Origin: Streptomyces sp. SirexAA-E
Lineage (GTDB): Bacteria; Actinomycetota; Actinomycetes; Streptomycetales; Streptomycetaceae
Assembly: GCF_000177195.2 (NCBI RefSeq)
Contig: NC_015953.1
Coordinates: 6,634,001-6,698,000, forward strand
Reading direction: 5' to 3'
Length of the DNA stretch: 64,000 nt
Shown here: positions 8,269 through 17,155 of the stretch, in pieces
Numbering within the stretch: the stretch's first letter is position 1
How the letters are laid out: every line of letters begins with the position of its first letter
Notes under the pieces: generated by a model
What the model saw: only the letters and a program-made list of their open reading frames with translations
Database searches by the model: none
What the model was told of the DNA's origin: nothing
Translations under genes and position numbers: made by a program

Positions 8269-9525
8269 TCAGGCACCCACCGGCTCCGGCCGGGCGTACG
8301 CCGCCGGGTCCGCCAGCACGTCCTGCACCACCAGTGCCGCCGCGCCCCGGGCCGCGTCACCCGCCACGGACGAGGCGCGCAGCCTGCCGCTGCCCCGGGA
8401 CCAGAGGCCCGACACCACGCGGCCCGTCAGCTCCGCGTCGGCGGGCGCGGACAGCCACGGCATCAGGTTCCGGTAGATCCCGCCCAGCACCACCGCGTCC
8501 GGGTCGAACAGGTTGACCGCACCCGACAGCACCCGGCCCAGCATCCGGCCCGCTTCCGCCACGGCCGCGACGGACCGGGGGTCACCGGCCTGCGCCCGCC
8601 GCTCCAGCTCCATCACCCCGGCCGCTCCGCCACCGGGCGCCTCGATCCCCGCCGCCCGCAGCAACGCGGTCTGCCCCGCGTACTGCTCCAGACACCCGCG
8701 CGAGCCGCACCGGCACTCAGGACCGTCCGGGTCCACCACCACGTGCCCGATCTCCCCGGCGAACCCGTGCGCGCCGCGCAGCAGTTCGCCGTCGAGTACC
8801 AGGGCGCCGCCGACACCGATCTCGCCGGTCAGATACAGGAAGCTGCGGACCGCGTCGAGCCCGCCGAACCACAGCTCGGCCAGCGCCGCGAGGTTCGCCT
8901 CGTTCTCCGAACGCACCGGCAGCGGGACGGCCCGGGGGCGCAGCCCGGCGAGCGCGCCGGCGAACAGCTCCTCGGCCGGCACCTGGTTCCAGCCCAGGTT
9001 GGGTGCCTGGCGCACCGCGCCGCCCGAGACGAGACCGGGCAGCGCCAGCACCGCCCCGACCGGATACAGGTCCTGCTCCCGGGCCGAGTCCAGGGTGCGG
9101 GCCGCGATCCTGGCGGCCCGGCCCAGCACCTCGCCGGGCGGAGCGCCCCGGTTGTCCAGGTGCTCGGTCTGCCGGACCCGGCCGGTGCCCGCCAGGTCCA
9201 CCACGCACACCGACACGTAGTCGATGTTGATCTCCACGCCGAGCCCCGCGGGGCCGGTGCGGGCCACCTTCAGAGCGGTGCCGGGCCGCCCGGCCTGCCC
9301 GCTGAACGTCTTGCCGGACTCGGTGAGGAAGCCGCTGTCGAGCAGCTGCTCGACGAGCGAGGACACCGCGGCCCGGGTGAGGCCGACCCGGGCCGAGACC
9401 CCGGCGCGGGTCGCCTCGGCCGCCTCGCCCTCGTCACGCACCGCGCGGAGCACGAGGCTGAGGTTGTGACGCCGCACGGTGTCCTTGTCGGCCTTGGGCC
9501 CCAGCGGTGTGAGGTAGCTCTTCAT
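8269..9525 (-). CDS. ROK-family transcriptional repressor, probable xylose regulator
   Basis: A 418-aa protein. An N-terminal winged helix-turn-helix (about 20-75, with VGLTRAAVSSLVEQLLDSGFL) precedes a ROK sugar-binding domain. The ROK zinc motif is present as GHVVVDPDGPECRCGSRGCLEQY, with the expected His and three Cys. ROK repressors of the XylR/NagC type release DNA when bound to sugar. Its position convergent to xylA and next to xylB makes D-xylose the likely inducer. That is an inference from context; no operator has been proven. The ATG at 9525 has no strong ribosome-binding site that I could see. Confidence 0.9.
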   Translation of the reverse strand: MKSYLTPLGPKADKDTVRRHNLSLVLRAVRDEGEAAEATRAGVSARVGLTRAAVSSLVEQLLDSGFLTESGKTFSGQAGRPGTALKVARTGPAGLGVEINIDYVSVCVVDLAGTGRVRQTEHLDNRGAPPGEVLGRAARIAARTLDSAREQDLYPVGAVLALPGLVSGGAVRQAPNLGWNQVPAEELFAGALAGLRPRAVPLPVRSENEANLAALAELWFGGLDAVRSFLYLTGEIGVGGALVLDGELLRGAHGFAGEIGHVVVDPDGPECRCGSRGCLEQYAGQTALLRAAGIEAPGGGAAGVMELERRAQAGDPRSVAAVAEAGRMLGRVLSGAVNLFDPDAVVLGGIYRNLMPWLSAPADAELTGRVVSGLWSRGSGRLRASSVAGDAARGAAALVVQDVLADPAAYARPEPVGA

Positions 9526-9710
9526 ATCGTCGAAGAGCCTATGGGATGCCCGGCCGCCCGAAGCATGCGGTCACCACCGCGGCCTGCCACCCGCATCCGC
9601 CGGGCCCCGGCCGTCCGCCCCGACGGCAGGCCGGGCGCGGCGGCACACGGCCACCACGCCCGGCCCCGCGCCAGGCGTCGCCGGGCCGGGCGGGACCTTC
9701 GGGAAACGCC

Positions 9711-10358
9711 CTACGGCCGGGCGCCCCGGGCCCTCAGCATGTCGGCCATGAGAGCGATCTCCGACTCCTGCGCCCGGGCCATGCCCGCCGCCAGGTTCCT
9801 GATCTCGTCCGTCCCGGCCGAATCCGCCGCCGCCCGCGCCATGTCCGCGCCCGCCCGGTGATGGACCGTCATCAGGCGCAGGAACCGCACCTCGGCGTCC
9901 CGGCCCTCGGCCGCGCGCAGTCCGTCGAGCTCGGAATCGGTCGCCATCCCGGGCATCAGCGAGCCGTCGGCCGCGCTGACGGGGTGGCCCATCCACTCCA
10001 TGGGCGGCCGCTCCGAACTCTTCGGCCGGTCCCACGACTCCAGCCAGCCCAGCATCATGCCCCGCTGGTTGGCCTGGGTGTTGATGATGTCGTACGCGAG
10101 CCGGCGCACGTCCTCGTCGTCGGTGCGGTCCCGCACCAGGAACGCCATCTCCACCGCCTGCTGGTGGTGGACCGACATGTCCCGGGCGAACCCCACGTCG
10201 GCCGAGCCCTCCGCGGGGACGGAGACGGAGGCCCCGGAGCCGGACGGGGACGCCGCCGAGGGCCGTACGACCATCAGCAGCACCAGTCCCACGGCCACCA
10301 GGAACACCACGACTCCCGCCGTCACCAGCGGCCGGGAGGCGCGCGACGCCGGGGTCAT
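9711..10358 (-). CDS. DUF305 membrane-anchored protein
   Basis: A 215-aa protein with one N-terminal membrane helix (about residues 10-30) and an extracellular DUF305 domain of the ferritin-like four-helix type. It has the characteristic paired histidines in FARDMSVHHQQAVEMA and LMTVHHRAGADMA, and Met-rich segments (MMLGW, MEWMGH, LMPGMA) that suggest metal binding. The ATG at 10358 overlaps the stop of the DUF3105 gene (ATGA), so translation is coupled. DUF305 proteins are often found near copper-handling genes. The exact function is unknown. Confidence 0.88.
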   Translation of the reverse strand: MTPASRASRPLVTAGVVVFLVAVGLVLLMVVRPSAASPSGSGASVSVPAEGSADVGFARDMSVHHQQAVEMAFLVRDRTDDEDVRRLAYDIINTQANQRGMMLGWLESWDRPKSSERPPMEWMGHPVSAADGSLMPGMATDSELDGLRAAEGRDAEVRFLRLMTVHHRAGADMARAAADSAGTDEIRNLAAGMARAQESEIALMADMLRARGARP

Positions 10359-11005
10359 CCCGCGACCCCGCCGCTGCACGCGGCACCGGGCTCGGGCGTC
10401 TGCGGGCCCTGTACGTACTTGGTGAAGAACTGGGCAACGCGGGCGTCGGTGGCGCTCTTCACCGTGACCTGCTTGCCCCAGGCGCTGAGCATCAGCGGGT
10501 CCTTCTGATCGGCCACCGGGCTCATCAGGGAGTACGGAGTCTTCCCCACGCGCTCGGCGAGCGCCTTGACGTCGGCTTCGTCGGCCTTGTCGTTGTACGT
10601 GACCCAGACGGCGCCGTGTTCGAGGGAGTGGACCGCGTTCTCGTTCGGTATCGCCTTCGTGTAGACGTCGGCGTCGCAGTTCATCCAGACCGGGTCGTGG
10701 TCACCGCCGACGGGAGGGTTCATCGGGTAGTCGACGGCCTTCTCCACGTGGTTCTGGGTCAGGTCGTCCCAGGACCGCTCCCCGGTGACGGGGGAGCTCT
10801 TGGCCTGCTCCTCGGCCTTGTCCTGTTCGTCGGCGGCGGACATCAGATAGCCGCCGCCGACGACGAGGCCGGCGATCACGACGACGGCCGCGGTGATGGT
10901 GACGAGGCGACCGCGCCGCTCACGGGCCCGCTCCTTGCGGCGGGCCTCCTCGAGCTTGGCGCGGCGGGCGGCGGCATTGCTGTTCTGGTTCTTGGCGGAA
11001 GACAT
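10355..11005 (-). CDS. DUF3105 membrane protein
   Basis: A 216-aa protein. A very basic, Ala/Arg-rich cytoplasmic start (about 1-35) leads into one membrane helix (VTITAAVVVIAGLVVGGGYL). An extracellular DUF3105 domain follows with the family's signature GGDHDPVWMNCD and the SLEHGAVWVTY segment. His, Asp and Cys in these motifs could bind a metal, and two Cys remain in the domain. ATG 11005 is preceded by GAGGACC. It is coupled to the DUF305 gene downstream, a pair repeatedly found together in Streptomyces; the role is unknown. Confidence 0.88.
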   Translation of the reverse strand: MSSAKNQNSNAAARRAKLEEARRKERARERRGRLVTITAAVVVIAGLVVGGGYLMSAADEQDKAEEQAKSSPVTGERSWDDLTQNHVEKAVDYPMNPPVGGDHDPVWMNCDADVYTKAIPNENAVHSLEHGAVWVTYNDKADEADVKALAERVGKTPYSLMSPVADQKDPLMLSAWGKQVTVKSATDARVAQFFTKYVQGPQTPEPGAACSGGVAG

Positions 11006-11162
11006 GTCGGTCCTCGGGTTCGGCACGACGCGGGTGGGCCGCCGTGCGCCGTCCACGGGACGGGGCGAGCGGGGCTGCGTCGGCGAGGGCAGGGGGAGAA
11101 GGCGTGAGGAGGCCGTTCCCCGGCCGCGCCTGTGCGCGGGCCGCGGAGCGGAGGTCCGGCTT

Positions 11163-11600
11163 CTAGACCCTCTGAACCTGGAGACGGAGATGATCGACGG
11201 AGCCCGCGCCGTCGTCGGAGGGGCCGCGGATGGCCGCCGAGCCGGTGAGCGGCGGGGTCGGGACGGCGGCCGACGCACGGGCGCACGGAAGGGCGAGCGG
11301 GGCCGTCGGGCCGGGCAGAACGACCGGCGCCGAGTGGTCCGCCGCACCGTGGCAGGAGCTTCCGCTCCCGCGCTCACCTGGGGCGTCGGCCACGACGAGC
11401 GCGACGGCGGGTGCCGGGACGTGGGTGTGCACGGCGGGGGCGGCGGCCGACCGGTGGTGCGACGCCGAGGCGGCGGCCGGGGAGCAGCAGAAGAACACGG
11501 CGATCAGCGCCAGGATCCAGCCCAGCACTGCGGGCAGCGGGGCGGTCACCCCGCCCCGCTGCCCGTCCGCGCGCTCACTCGGCCTGGTCATCGGCACCAT
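11163..11600 (-). CDS. Small Cys/His-rich membrane or secreted protein, function unknown
   Basis: A 145-aa frame with a hydrophobic stretch (LPAVLGWILALIAVFFCCSPAA, about 22-43) that could be a signal peptide or membrane helix. Downstream are clustered His and Cys (ASHHRS, HTHVP, SCHGAADHS, LPCARA). It stands upstream of the DUF3105/DUF305 pair on the same strand. With them it may form a small metal-related group, which is inference only. The start could be the ATG at 11600 or the one at 11591; neither has a clear ribosome-binding site. I do not recognise the family. Confidence 0.55.
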   Translation of the reverse strand: MVPMTRPSERADGQRGGVTAPLPAVLGWILALIAVFFCCSPAAASASHHRSAAAPAVHTHVPAPAVALVVADAPGERGSGSSCHGAADHSAPVVLPGPTAPLALPCARASAAVPTPPLTGSAAIRGPSDDGAGSVDHLRLQVQRV

Positions 11601-11658
11601 CGTAGTATGTGAAATTTCAAAGAGTGTGGCCTACAGAGGGGCAGGATAGTGTGCCCCG
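11601..11658. promoter_or_regulatory. Short AT-rich divergent promoter with a palindrome
   Basis: The 58-bp gap between two divergent genes contains the perfect 10-bp palindrome TGAAATTTCA at 11610-11619. Because the gap is so short, both promoters must overlap here, and a protein bound at the palindrome would affect both. Confidence 0.4.
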
Positions 11659-12546
11659 GTGACGACGCAATCGAACGTACCTGCGGGCTGGCATCCGGAC
11701 CCCCACGGCGCACCCCAGCTGCTGCGCTACTGGGACGGCTCGCAGTGGACCGAGCACACGCATCCGGCCCAGGGCCAGTCCGTGCCCGTCCAGGCGGCGG
11801 CCCCCGCCCAGCCGCAGGTGGCCGCCGCCCAGCAGCCGGGATCCTTCCCGCAGGCGGTCCCTCAGCACCAGGCGGCCCACCAGCACCCGACGGCGCCCCA
11901 GCGGGCAGCGGCCCAGCACGCCCCGCAGCAGGGTCCGGTCAGCTCCGGATCGCTGTTCGACCAGCCGGTCCTGGTCGTGAACCAGAAGGCCAAGCTGATC
12001 GAGGTCACGAACGAGTACCGCGTCTTCGACCAGCACGGCGCCACCGTCGGTTCGGTCGTCCAGGTCGGCCAGAGCGCCCTGCGCAAGGTCCTCCGTTTCG
12101 TCTCCAGCATCGACCAGTACCTGACGCACCGGCTGGAGATCCGCGATGCCCACGGTCAGCCGCAGCTGCTCCTGACCCGGCCCGCGAAGTTCATCAAGTC
12201 CCGGGTCGTCGTGGAGCGCCCGGACGGTCGGCCCGTCGGTGAGATCGTCCAGCAGAACGCCATCGGCAAGATCAATTTCGCCATGCTGGTCGACGGCCGG
12301 CAGGTCGGCGCGATCAGGGCGGAGAACTGGCGTGCCTGGAACTTCGCCGTCGTCGACCACAACGAGGCCGAGGTCGCCCGGATCACCAAGACCTGGGAGG
12401 GGCTGGCGAAGACCATGTTCACCACGGCGGACAACTACGTGCTGCAGATCCACTACCAGCTGCCCGAACCGCTGCTGAGCCTCGTCCTGGCGACGGCCCT
12501 GACCGTGGACACCGCCCTCAAGCAGGACGCCCGCGGCCTCGGCTGA
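11659..12546 (+). CDS. DUF2510 domain plus phospholipid-scramblase/LURP-one-related protein
   Basis: A 295-aa protein. The N-terminus is a DUF2510 module (GWHPDPHGAPQLLRYWDGSQWT, residues about 8-32). A Gln/Pro/Ala/His-rich linker reaches about residue 95, and a C-terminal scramblase/LURP-one-like beta barrel with its closing hydrophobic helix (LLSLVLATALTVDTAL) completes it. Members of this family bind or tether to membrane lipids; enzymatic activity is doubtful. The GTG at 11659 is used, with AGGAT upstream. It is divergent from the small Cys/His-rich gene. Confidence 0.85.
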   Translation: MTTQSNVPAGWHPDPHGAPQLLRYWDGSQWTEHTHPAQGQSVPVQAAAPAQPQVAAAQQPGSFPQAVPQHQAAHQHPTAPQRAAAQHAPQQGPVSSGSLFDQPVLVVNQKAKLIEVTNEYRVFDQHGATVGSVVQVGQSALRKVLRFVSSIDQYLTHRLEIRDAHGQPQLLLTRPAKFIKSRVVVERPDGRPVGEIVQQNAIGKINFAMLVDGRQVGAIRAENWRAWNFAVVDHNEAEVARITKTWEGLAKTMFTTADNYVLQIHYQLPEPLLSLVLATALTVDTALKQDARGLG

Positions 12547-12737
12547 TACTCCGAGGGGGCGGCCTCCGCGGAACCCCCGGCGGCCCGGGCCGCGTCCGGA
12601 TACCCCTCGAAGGCACCCGGCGCCGGGAGCTCCGGCACGCCGACGGATGGTGCGACACGCACCCGCACGCCCGCGTCCGGGACGGGGGCCGGACCGTCTG
12701 AGTCCCGGCGCCCCGCTCGCCGCCACGGGCGTGGCCG

Positions 12738-13499
12738 TCACGGCGTGTGGATCCCGAACGGGGCGCCCTGGGGATCACGGAGTACCGCGACCCACGGTCC
12801 GCCCGGCACCGGCGTGGGCGGCACGAGCTGTTCCCCGCCCGCGCCCAGCGCGGTGGCGGCGGCCGCCTCGACGTCGGCGACCGAGAAGTAGGGCAGCCAG
12901 CCGGGCGGGGTCGCCGGCTCCTCGGACGTCTCGTCGTCCTGGATCTCCTTGAGACCGCCGAATTCCGCACCGTCCACACCCCAGCGCGTGGACCGCCCCG
13001 CGGAGTGGACCGTCCAGTCGAACACCGCCGGATAGAAGGCCAGGGCGCTCCCGGGGCCGTCGGTGCGCAGCTCCACCCAGCTCAGGGTGCCCGGATCGTT
13101 GAACCGCCTCACACCCGTGAAGGCGCGGGCCTGCCAGAGGGAGAACGCCGCACCGGAGGGATCGGCCGCCACCGCGAACCTGCCCTGGTCGAACACGTCC
13201 AACGGCTCCGTCAGCGGGGTGCCGCCCGCCGACCGCACGTCCTCGACCGCACCGTCGACGTCCTCGGTGGCGAAGGAGACCGTCCAGGTCGGCGGCTGGT
13301 CCGGGCGGTGGACGGGGCTGAGGGCGGCCACGGGGTCCTCGCCGAGGTGCGCCACCGTGTAACCGCCCGCCTCGGGACGCGGGTCGGTCGCCGACCGCCA
13401 GCCGAACAGTGCTGCGTAGAAGGTCTTGGCGGCGGCCACGTCCGGGGTGCTCAACTCGACCCAGCAGGGGCCGCCGATCACCGGTTCGGTGAGCTTCAT
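12738..13499 (-). CDS. Two-domain VOC/glyoxalase-superfamily protein
   Basis: A 253-aa cytoplasmic protein with two vicinal-oxygen-chelate repeats (about 8-125 and 135-250). Each starts with a CWVEL or SWVEL strand and ends with DPxGAxF. This duplicated form is common in Streptomyces, and its substrate cannot be told from sequence. The ATG at 13499 is preceded by the strong GGGAGGAAACAGC. It stands alone, divergent from the FUSC transporter gene. A 191-bp gap follows it on the left, in which I see only short GC-rich palindromes. Confidence 0.85.
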   Translation of the reverse strand: MKLTEPVIGGPCWVELSTPDVAAAKTFYAALFGWRSATDPRPEAGGYTVAHLGEDPVAALSPVHRPDQPPTWTVSFATEDVDGAVEDVRSAGGTPLTEPLDVFDQGRFAVAADPSGAAFSLWQARAFTGVRRFNDPGTLSWVELRTDGPGSALAFYPAVFDWTVHSAGRSTRWGVDGAEFGGLKEIQDDETSEEPATPPGWLPYFSVADVEAAAATALGAGGEQLVPPTPVPGGPWVAVLRDPQGAPFGIHTP

Positions 13500-13641
13500 G
13501 CTGTTTCCTCCCGAAGCGCGCGACAGGACACATTCCTACGCTGTTGTGCAGCACGCTATGACCGGCCGCAGGCGGCGGCGACCGGAAGGGCGTGCGGCCG
13601 GGGTGGCGGAAGCGCACCCAGCTGCTTCACTGATGTTTTAT

Positions 13642-13654
13642 AGGTGTAATACCT
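13642..13654. promoter_or_regulatory. Candidate MarR operator upstream of the FUSC transporter
   Basis: AGGT-GTAAT-ACCT is an inverted repeat inside an AT-rich stretch (13634-13670) ending 14 nt before the GTG start. A further AGGT copy lies just before the start codon. Its position over the presumed promoter, with a MarR gene as second cistron of the operon, suggests autoregulation. Confidence 0.45.
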
Positions 13655-13668
13655 GTTAACGTAAATAG

Positions 13669-15369
13669 GTGAGTGATACATCTATGCGATCCCGGAGACC
13701 GTCCACCCCCAGACTGCCGGTGACCGGCACCCTCCGGCTGAGGAGTCCGGCGGAGACCTGGTACAAGCCCGCGCTGAGCGTGGTCGTCGCCTCCGGGGTG
13801 CCGAATCTGCTGCTGTACTCCCTCGACCGGCTCGACCTCGTGATGTACACGATGGCCGGCTCGCTCTGCGCCCTGTACGGGCACAACCTGCCGTACGCCC
13901 GCCGCGCCCACACCGTGGCCCGCGTCGTGCTCGGCATGGTCGCGGGTCTCGCCGTCGCCCTGCTGACCGCGGCGGCCACCGACTCGACCGCCGTCCTGAT
14001 CGCCGTCGGGGCGGTCCTGGCGGCCGTGCAGAAGACCTTCTGCGACGCCACCCGCATCGGGCCGCCCGGCAACGTGATCTTCAGCTTCGTGACCTCGGCG
14101 GCCCTCTTCGCCCCGCAGGAGCTCGGGCAGGTCCCCGGCCATCTCGCCCTCGCCCTCGCCACGGGCGCCTTCGCCTGGCTGATCACGGTCGGGCCCGCGC
14201 TGCGCCGCCGTGAGGGACCCGAACGCCGTGCCACCGCCCGTGCCCTCGACGCCGCGGCGGCCTACGTTGCCGACCCCGGCCACCGCACCCGGCACGCCGC
14301 GGCGGCCGCCGTCCAGGCCGCCTGGCAGTCCCTCCTCGCCGCCGGCCGCCCCACCGCCGTACGCCAGGAGCTCGAACGCCTCGTCGTCCACGCCGAGCGG
14401 GCCCTCGCCACGGCCACCGGCGAGGGGTCCCGGGGCGCCGACGCGGAGCGACTGGCCCGGTGGGCCGCGCAGACCCGGGGCCGCGGCCCCATGCCCGGTC
14501 CGCCGCCCGCCCCCGGCACGGTCGAGCAGCTCTTCGGCATCGACGCGGAACGGGCCAGGCAGCGCAACCGGCGCGGACGGCGCGAGGCCCGGACGAGATT
14601 CCTGCGTGCCCTGGCCCCCGGCTCCCCGGTGCTGCCGATCGCCCTGCGCACCCTCGTCGGGTGCGCGACGGCCGGTTATCTGTCGTACGCCCTCGGTGTG
14701 GGCCGCCCGTACTGGGCGATCGTCACCGCGGCCGCCGTGTACCAGCCCAACGCCACCCAGTCCTGGAGCCGGGCGCTCCAGCGCGTCTTCGGCAACCTCG
14801 TGGGCGTGCTCGTCTTCGCCGCCGTCATCCCGGTGGCCCGGCTCGGCCCGCTGGCCCTGGTGCTGAGCGTGCTCTGCTTCAACTTCGCCGCCGAGGCACT
14901 CATCACCCGCAACTACTGGCTCGGTTCCGTCGCGGTCACCCCGATGGCCCTGCTCGTCGTGGAGTTCGCGGGCAGCCACCCCGCCCGGGAGCTCATCAGC
15001 GACCGCGCCCTGGACACCCTGGTCGGTGCCGCCGCCGGACTGCTCGCCGTGTTCGCCGTGCCCAACCGGCGGGCCGGCGGGCGCGTCGAGCAGGCCCTCG
15101 CCGCGACGGGTGAGGCGCGGGAGCGCGCCGAACGCCTGCTGGCCGAGCCCGACGTCGACCCGCTGACGCTCGAAGCGGCCCGCAGGCGGCTGACCTCGTC
15201 CCTGGTCGAACTGCGCGACGCGAGCGACGTCGCGGCGGGGGAGTGGTGGCAGCGTGCCCTGCCCGAGGAGGACATGCTCGCCGCCGAGCAGGCCGGACAC
15301 CGTACGCTCGCGGCGACAGCACAACGGCAGGGGCTGATCACCCTGCCCCCGGCGAACGGAGCGGTGTGA
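13669..15369 (+). CDS. FUSC-type membrane transporter (aromatic acid exporter-like)
   Basis: A 566-aa integral membrane protein with two hydrophobic blocks of about six helices each (about 30-185 and 320-470), separated and followed by soluble, Arg/Ala-rich helical segments. The second block has the FUSC pattern LPIALRTLVGCATAGYLSYALGVGRPYWAIVTAAAVYQPN. FUSC proteins export aromatic carboxylates or similar compounds; the substrate here is unknown. The GTG at 13669 is used. The stop overlaps the start of the MarR gene (GTGA), so the transporter and its probable regulator are translated in step. Confidence 0.88.
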   Translation: MSDTSMRSRRPSTPRLPVTGTLRLRSPAETWYKPALSVVVASGVPNLLLYSLDRLDLVMYTMAGSLCALYGHNLPYARRAHTVARVVLGMVAGLAVALLTAAATDSTAVLIAVGAVLAAVQKTFCDATRIGPPGNVIFSFVTSAALFAPQELGQVPGHLALALATGAFAWLITVGPALRRREGPERRATARALDAAAAYVADPGHRTRHAAAAAVQAAWQSLLAAGRPTAVRQELERLVVHAERALATATGEGSRGADAERLARWAAQTRGRGPMPGPPPAPGTVEQLFGIDAERARQRNRRGRREARTRFLRALAPGSPVLPIALRTLVGCATAGYLSYALGVGRPYWAIVTAAAVYQPNATQSWSRALQRVFGNLVGVLVFAAVIPVARLGPLALVLSVLCFNFAAEALITRNYWLGSVAVTPMALLVVEFAGSHPARELISDRALDTLVGAAAGLLAVFAVPNRRAGGRVEQALAATGEARERAERLLAEPDVDPLTLEAARRRLTSSLVELRDASDVAAGEWWQRALPEEDMLAAEQAGHRTLAATAQRQGLITLPPANGAV

Positions 15370-15872
15370 CCGACGACATCGTGGCAGCGGTGGTACGGCA
15401 GTGGCAGGCCGTCAACCCGGACCTGGACACCGAACCGATGCGGCTCATCGGCCGCATCAACCGCTGCGCGGCACTCCTCCAGCAGGCCGAGGACGCGCCG
15501 CTGCGCGCCGCCGGGCTGACCCGGGGGGAATTCGACCTCCTCGGGGCGATGCGGCGCAACGACCGGGAGCTCACCCCCGGCGAGCTGGCCCGGGAGACCT
15601 TCTCCTCCGGCGCCGCCGTCACCAAGCGGCTCCGCACCCTGCAGGACGGCGGACTGATCGCCCGCCGCAGCGACGCCAGGGACCGCCGCGTCGCCTACCT
15701 TGGCCTCACCGACGAAGGACGCGCCCTGGTGGACCGCCTGCTGCCCGAACAGCTCGCGTACGAGCGCTCGGTGCTCTCCGGTCTCGACGAGCGAAGCCGC
15801 GAAGGACTCAGCGGACAGCTCGGCGAACTGCTGATCCAGCTGGAGGGCCGCCTCGGCGGAGGCCGCCGCTGA
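15366..15872 (+). CDS. MarR-family regulator
   Basis: A 168-aa winged-helix protein of normal MarR length. The DNA-binding helices are seen in LTPGELARETFSSGAAVTKRLRTLQDGGLIAR, followed by the wing SDARDRRVAYLGLTDEGRAL. It probably represses its own operon with the upstream FUSC exporter and is released by a phenolic or similar ligand. That is inferred from the organisation, with an operator candidate at 13642. GTG at 15366 overlaps the upstream stop by 4 nt. Confidence 0.92.
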   Translation: MTDDIVAAVVRQWQAVNPDLDTEPMRLIGRINRCAALLQQAEDAPLRAAGLTRGEFDLLGAMRRNDRELTPGELARETFSSGAAVTKRLRTLQDGGLIARRSDARDRRVAYLGLTDEGRALVDRLLPEQLAYERSVLSGLDERSREGLSGQLGELLIQLEGRLGGGRR

Positions 15873-15914
15873 CCCCGGCGCGGCGACCGCCCCGGTACGG
15901 TCGGAACGGGCCGC

Positions 15915-16724
15915 TCACCCGGCGGCCCCCGCCACCAGCGCCGCCTGCCGCAACTGCCCGGCGCGCTCGGCCAGTGACGCGTCGGAGCCCCGGTCGGCGG
16001 GCGAAGAGGCGCTCAGTGCCAGCCGGTCGCGGCGGCCGGTCCCCGTCAGCGGCACCGCCACCGCGTAGAGGCCCGGGACCCACTCCCCCCGGCTGAAGGC
16101 CCTGCCCAGCTCACGGACCTCCGCCAGCTCGGCCAGCAGCGCGGACCGGGACACCAGGGTGCGGGAGGTCACCGCGGGGAGCCGCTCCTGCGGATACAGC
16201 GCGCACACCTGCTCGGTGGTCAGCCGGGACAGCAGCACCTTGCCGGCCGCCGTCGCGTGCGCGGGGCGCACCCGGTCCGTCTCCAGGCCCACCCGCACCG
16301 GCTGCGTGGACGCCCGGCCGTCGGTGACCAAAACCCGGTCCTCCACCAGCGCCGCGCTCTCCACCGTCTCCCCGGTCCGCCGCACGGCGTCGTCCAGGAC
16401 GGCGCCGACCCGCTCCCGCACCGTCGGGCCGAGGCCCGCCGGGCGGCCCAGGCGCAGCAGTTCGGGCCCCGCCTCGTACCCCCGGCCCGAAGGGTCCCGC
16501 ACGGCGAAGTCCCGTCCCTCCAGCGTGCTGAGGACGCGGTGCGCGGTCGACCGGCCGACGCCCAGCCGTCCGGCGGCCTCGCTGACGGTGACGGTGTGCT
16601 GGACGAGGAACAGCTGCATCAGCCGCAGCCCGGTGTCCAGCGATTCGATCGTGTAGTTCCGAGTCGTCGGGCGGGGTTCCACCGACGGCGGACCGTACGA
16701 CTCGTACATGTGTCCGTCGATCAA
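15915..16724 (-). CDS. IclR-family transcriptional regulator
   Basis: A 269-270-aa protein with an N-terminal winged helix (about 30-85, VTVSEAAGRLGVGRSTAHRVLSTLEG) and a C-terminal effector domain that has the ATAAGKVLL and ALYAVAVPL segments typical of IclR. The most convincing start is the TTG at 16724, because AAAGGAG lies 6 nt before it. The ATG at 16709 and an upstream ATG at 16757 are poorer. The target is unknown. It is divergent from the conservon, and its own operator may lie in the shared 431-bp gap. Confidence 0.87.
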   Translation of the reverse strand: MIDGHMYESYGPPSVEPRPTTRNYTIESLDTGLRLMQLFLVQHTVTVSEAAGRLGVGRSTAHRVLSTLEGRDFAVRDPSGRGYEAGPELLRLGRPAGLGPTVRERVGAVLDDAVRRTGETVESAALVEDRVLVTDGRASTQPVRVGLETDRVRPAHATAAGKVLLSRLTTEQVCALYPQERLPAVTSRTLVSRSALLAELAEVRELGRAFSRGEWVPGLYAVAVPLTGTGRRDRLALSASSPADRGSDASLAERAGQLRQAALVAGAAG

Positions 16725-17155
16725 GGTTCTGCTCCTTTCGATCCGATTCGCTCGCATGTGCGTTTGTCTCGCTCTGCGGTGCGTCTGAAACCGTACGCGC
16801 GCGCGGATTCCGGATGCATGGTGGATTTATTTCTGCCGTGGCCTGGAAACCTCTCCTCGGAGGCAAAGTCGGCGCACCGGCGCATTGTCCCGCACAGCGG
16901 GACTCCAGGGTCGGCTTTCTGCCGATTCCCCCGCTCATCACTCTCCGCACGCGTGTGACGGCGGTGAGTGTGAAAACTGGCGAGCGTACTACCGGTGCGG
17001 TGCTCGCGCAGGGGGTTGGGCGAATGTGCCGAGGCACTGTTCTCATCTGGCTAGGCTCACGCGCAGTGAAGTCGAGTTGAGATGAATTCGAGCACTTGTT
17101 CATGACTGTCCGCACAAGTGCGTATACCTCCCGAATCAACCGCCAGAGGGTTTAG
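16725..17155. promoter_or_regulatory. 431-bp divergent gap between the IclR gene and the conservon, with a palindrome
   Basis: No gene is visible here. The gap is AT-richer than average and must hold promoters for both directions. An inverted repeat with perfect 8-bp arms GCACTTGT (17092-17099) and ACAAGTGC (17114-17121) lies 35 nt before cvnA. It is directly followed by GTATAC, a plausible -10, so a bound protein would block the conservon promoter. Confidence 0.5.
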
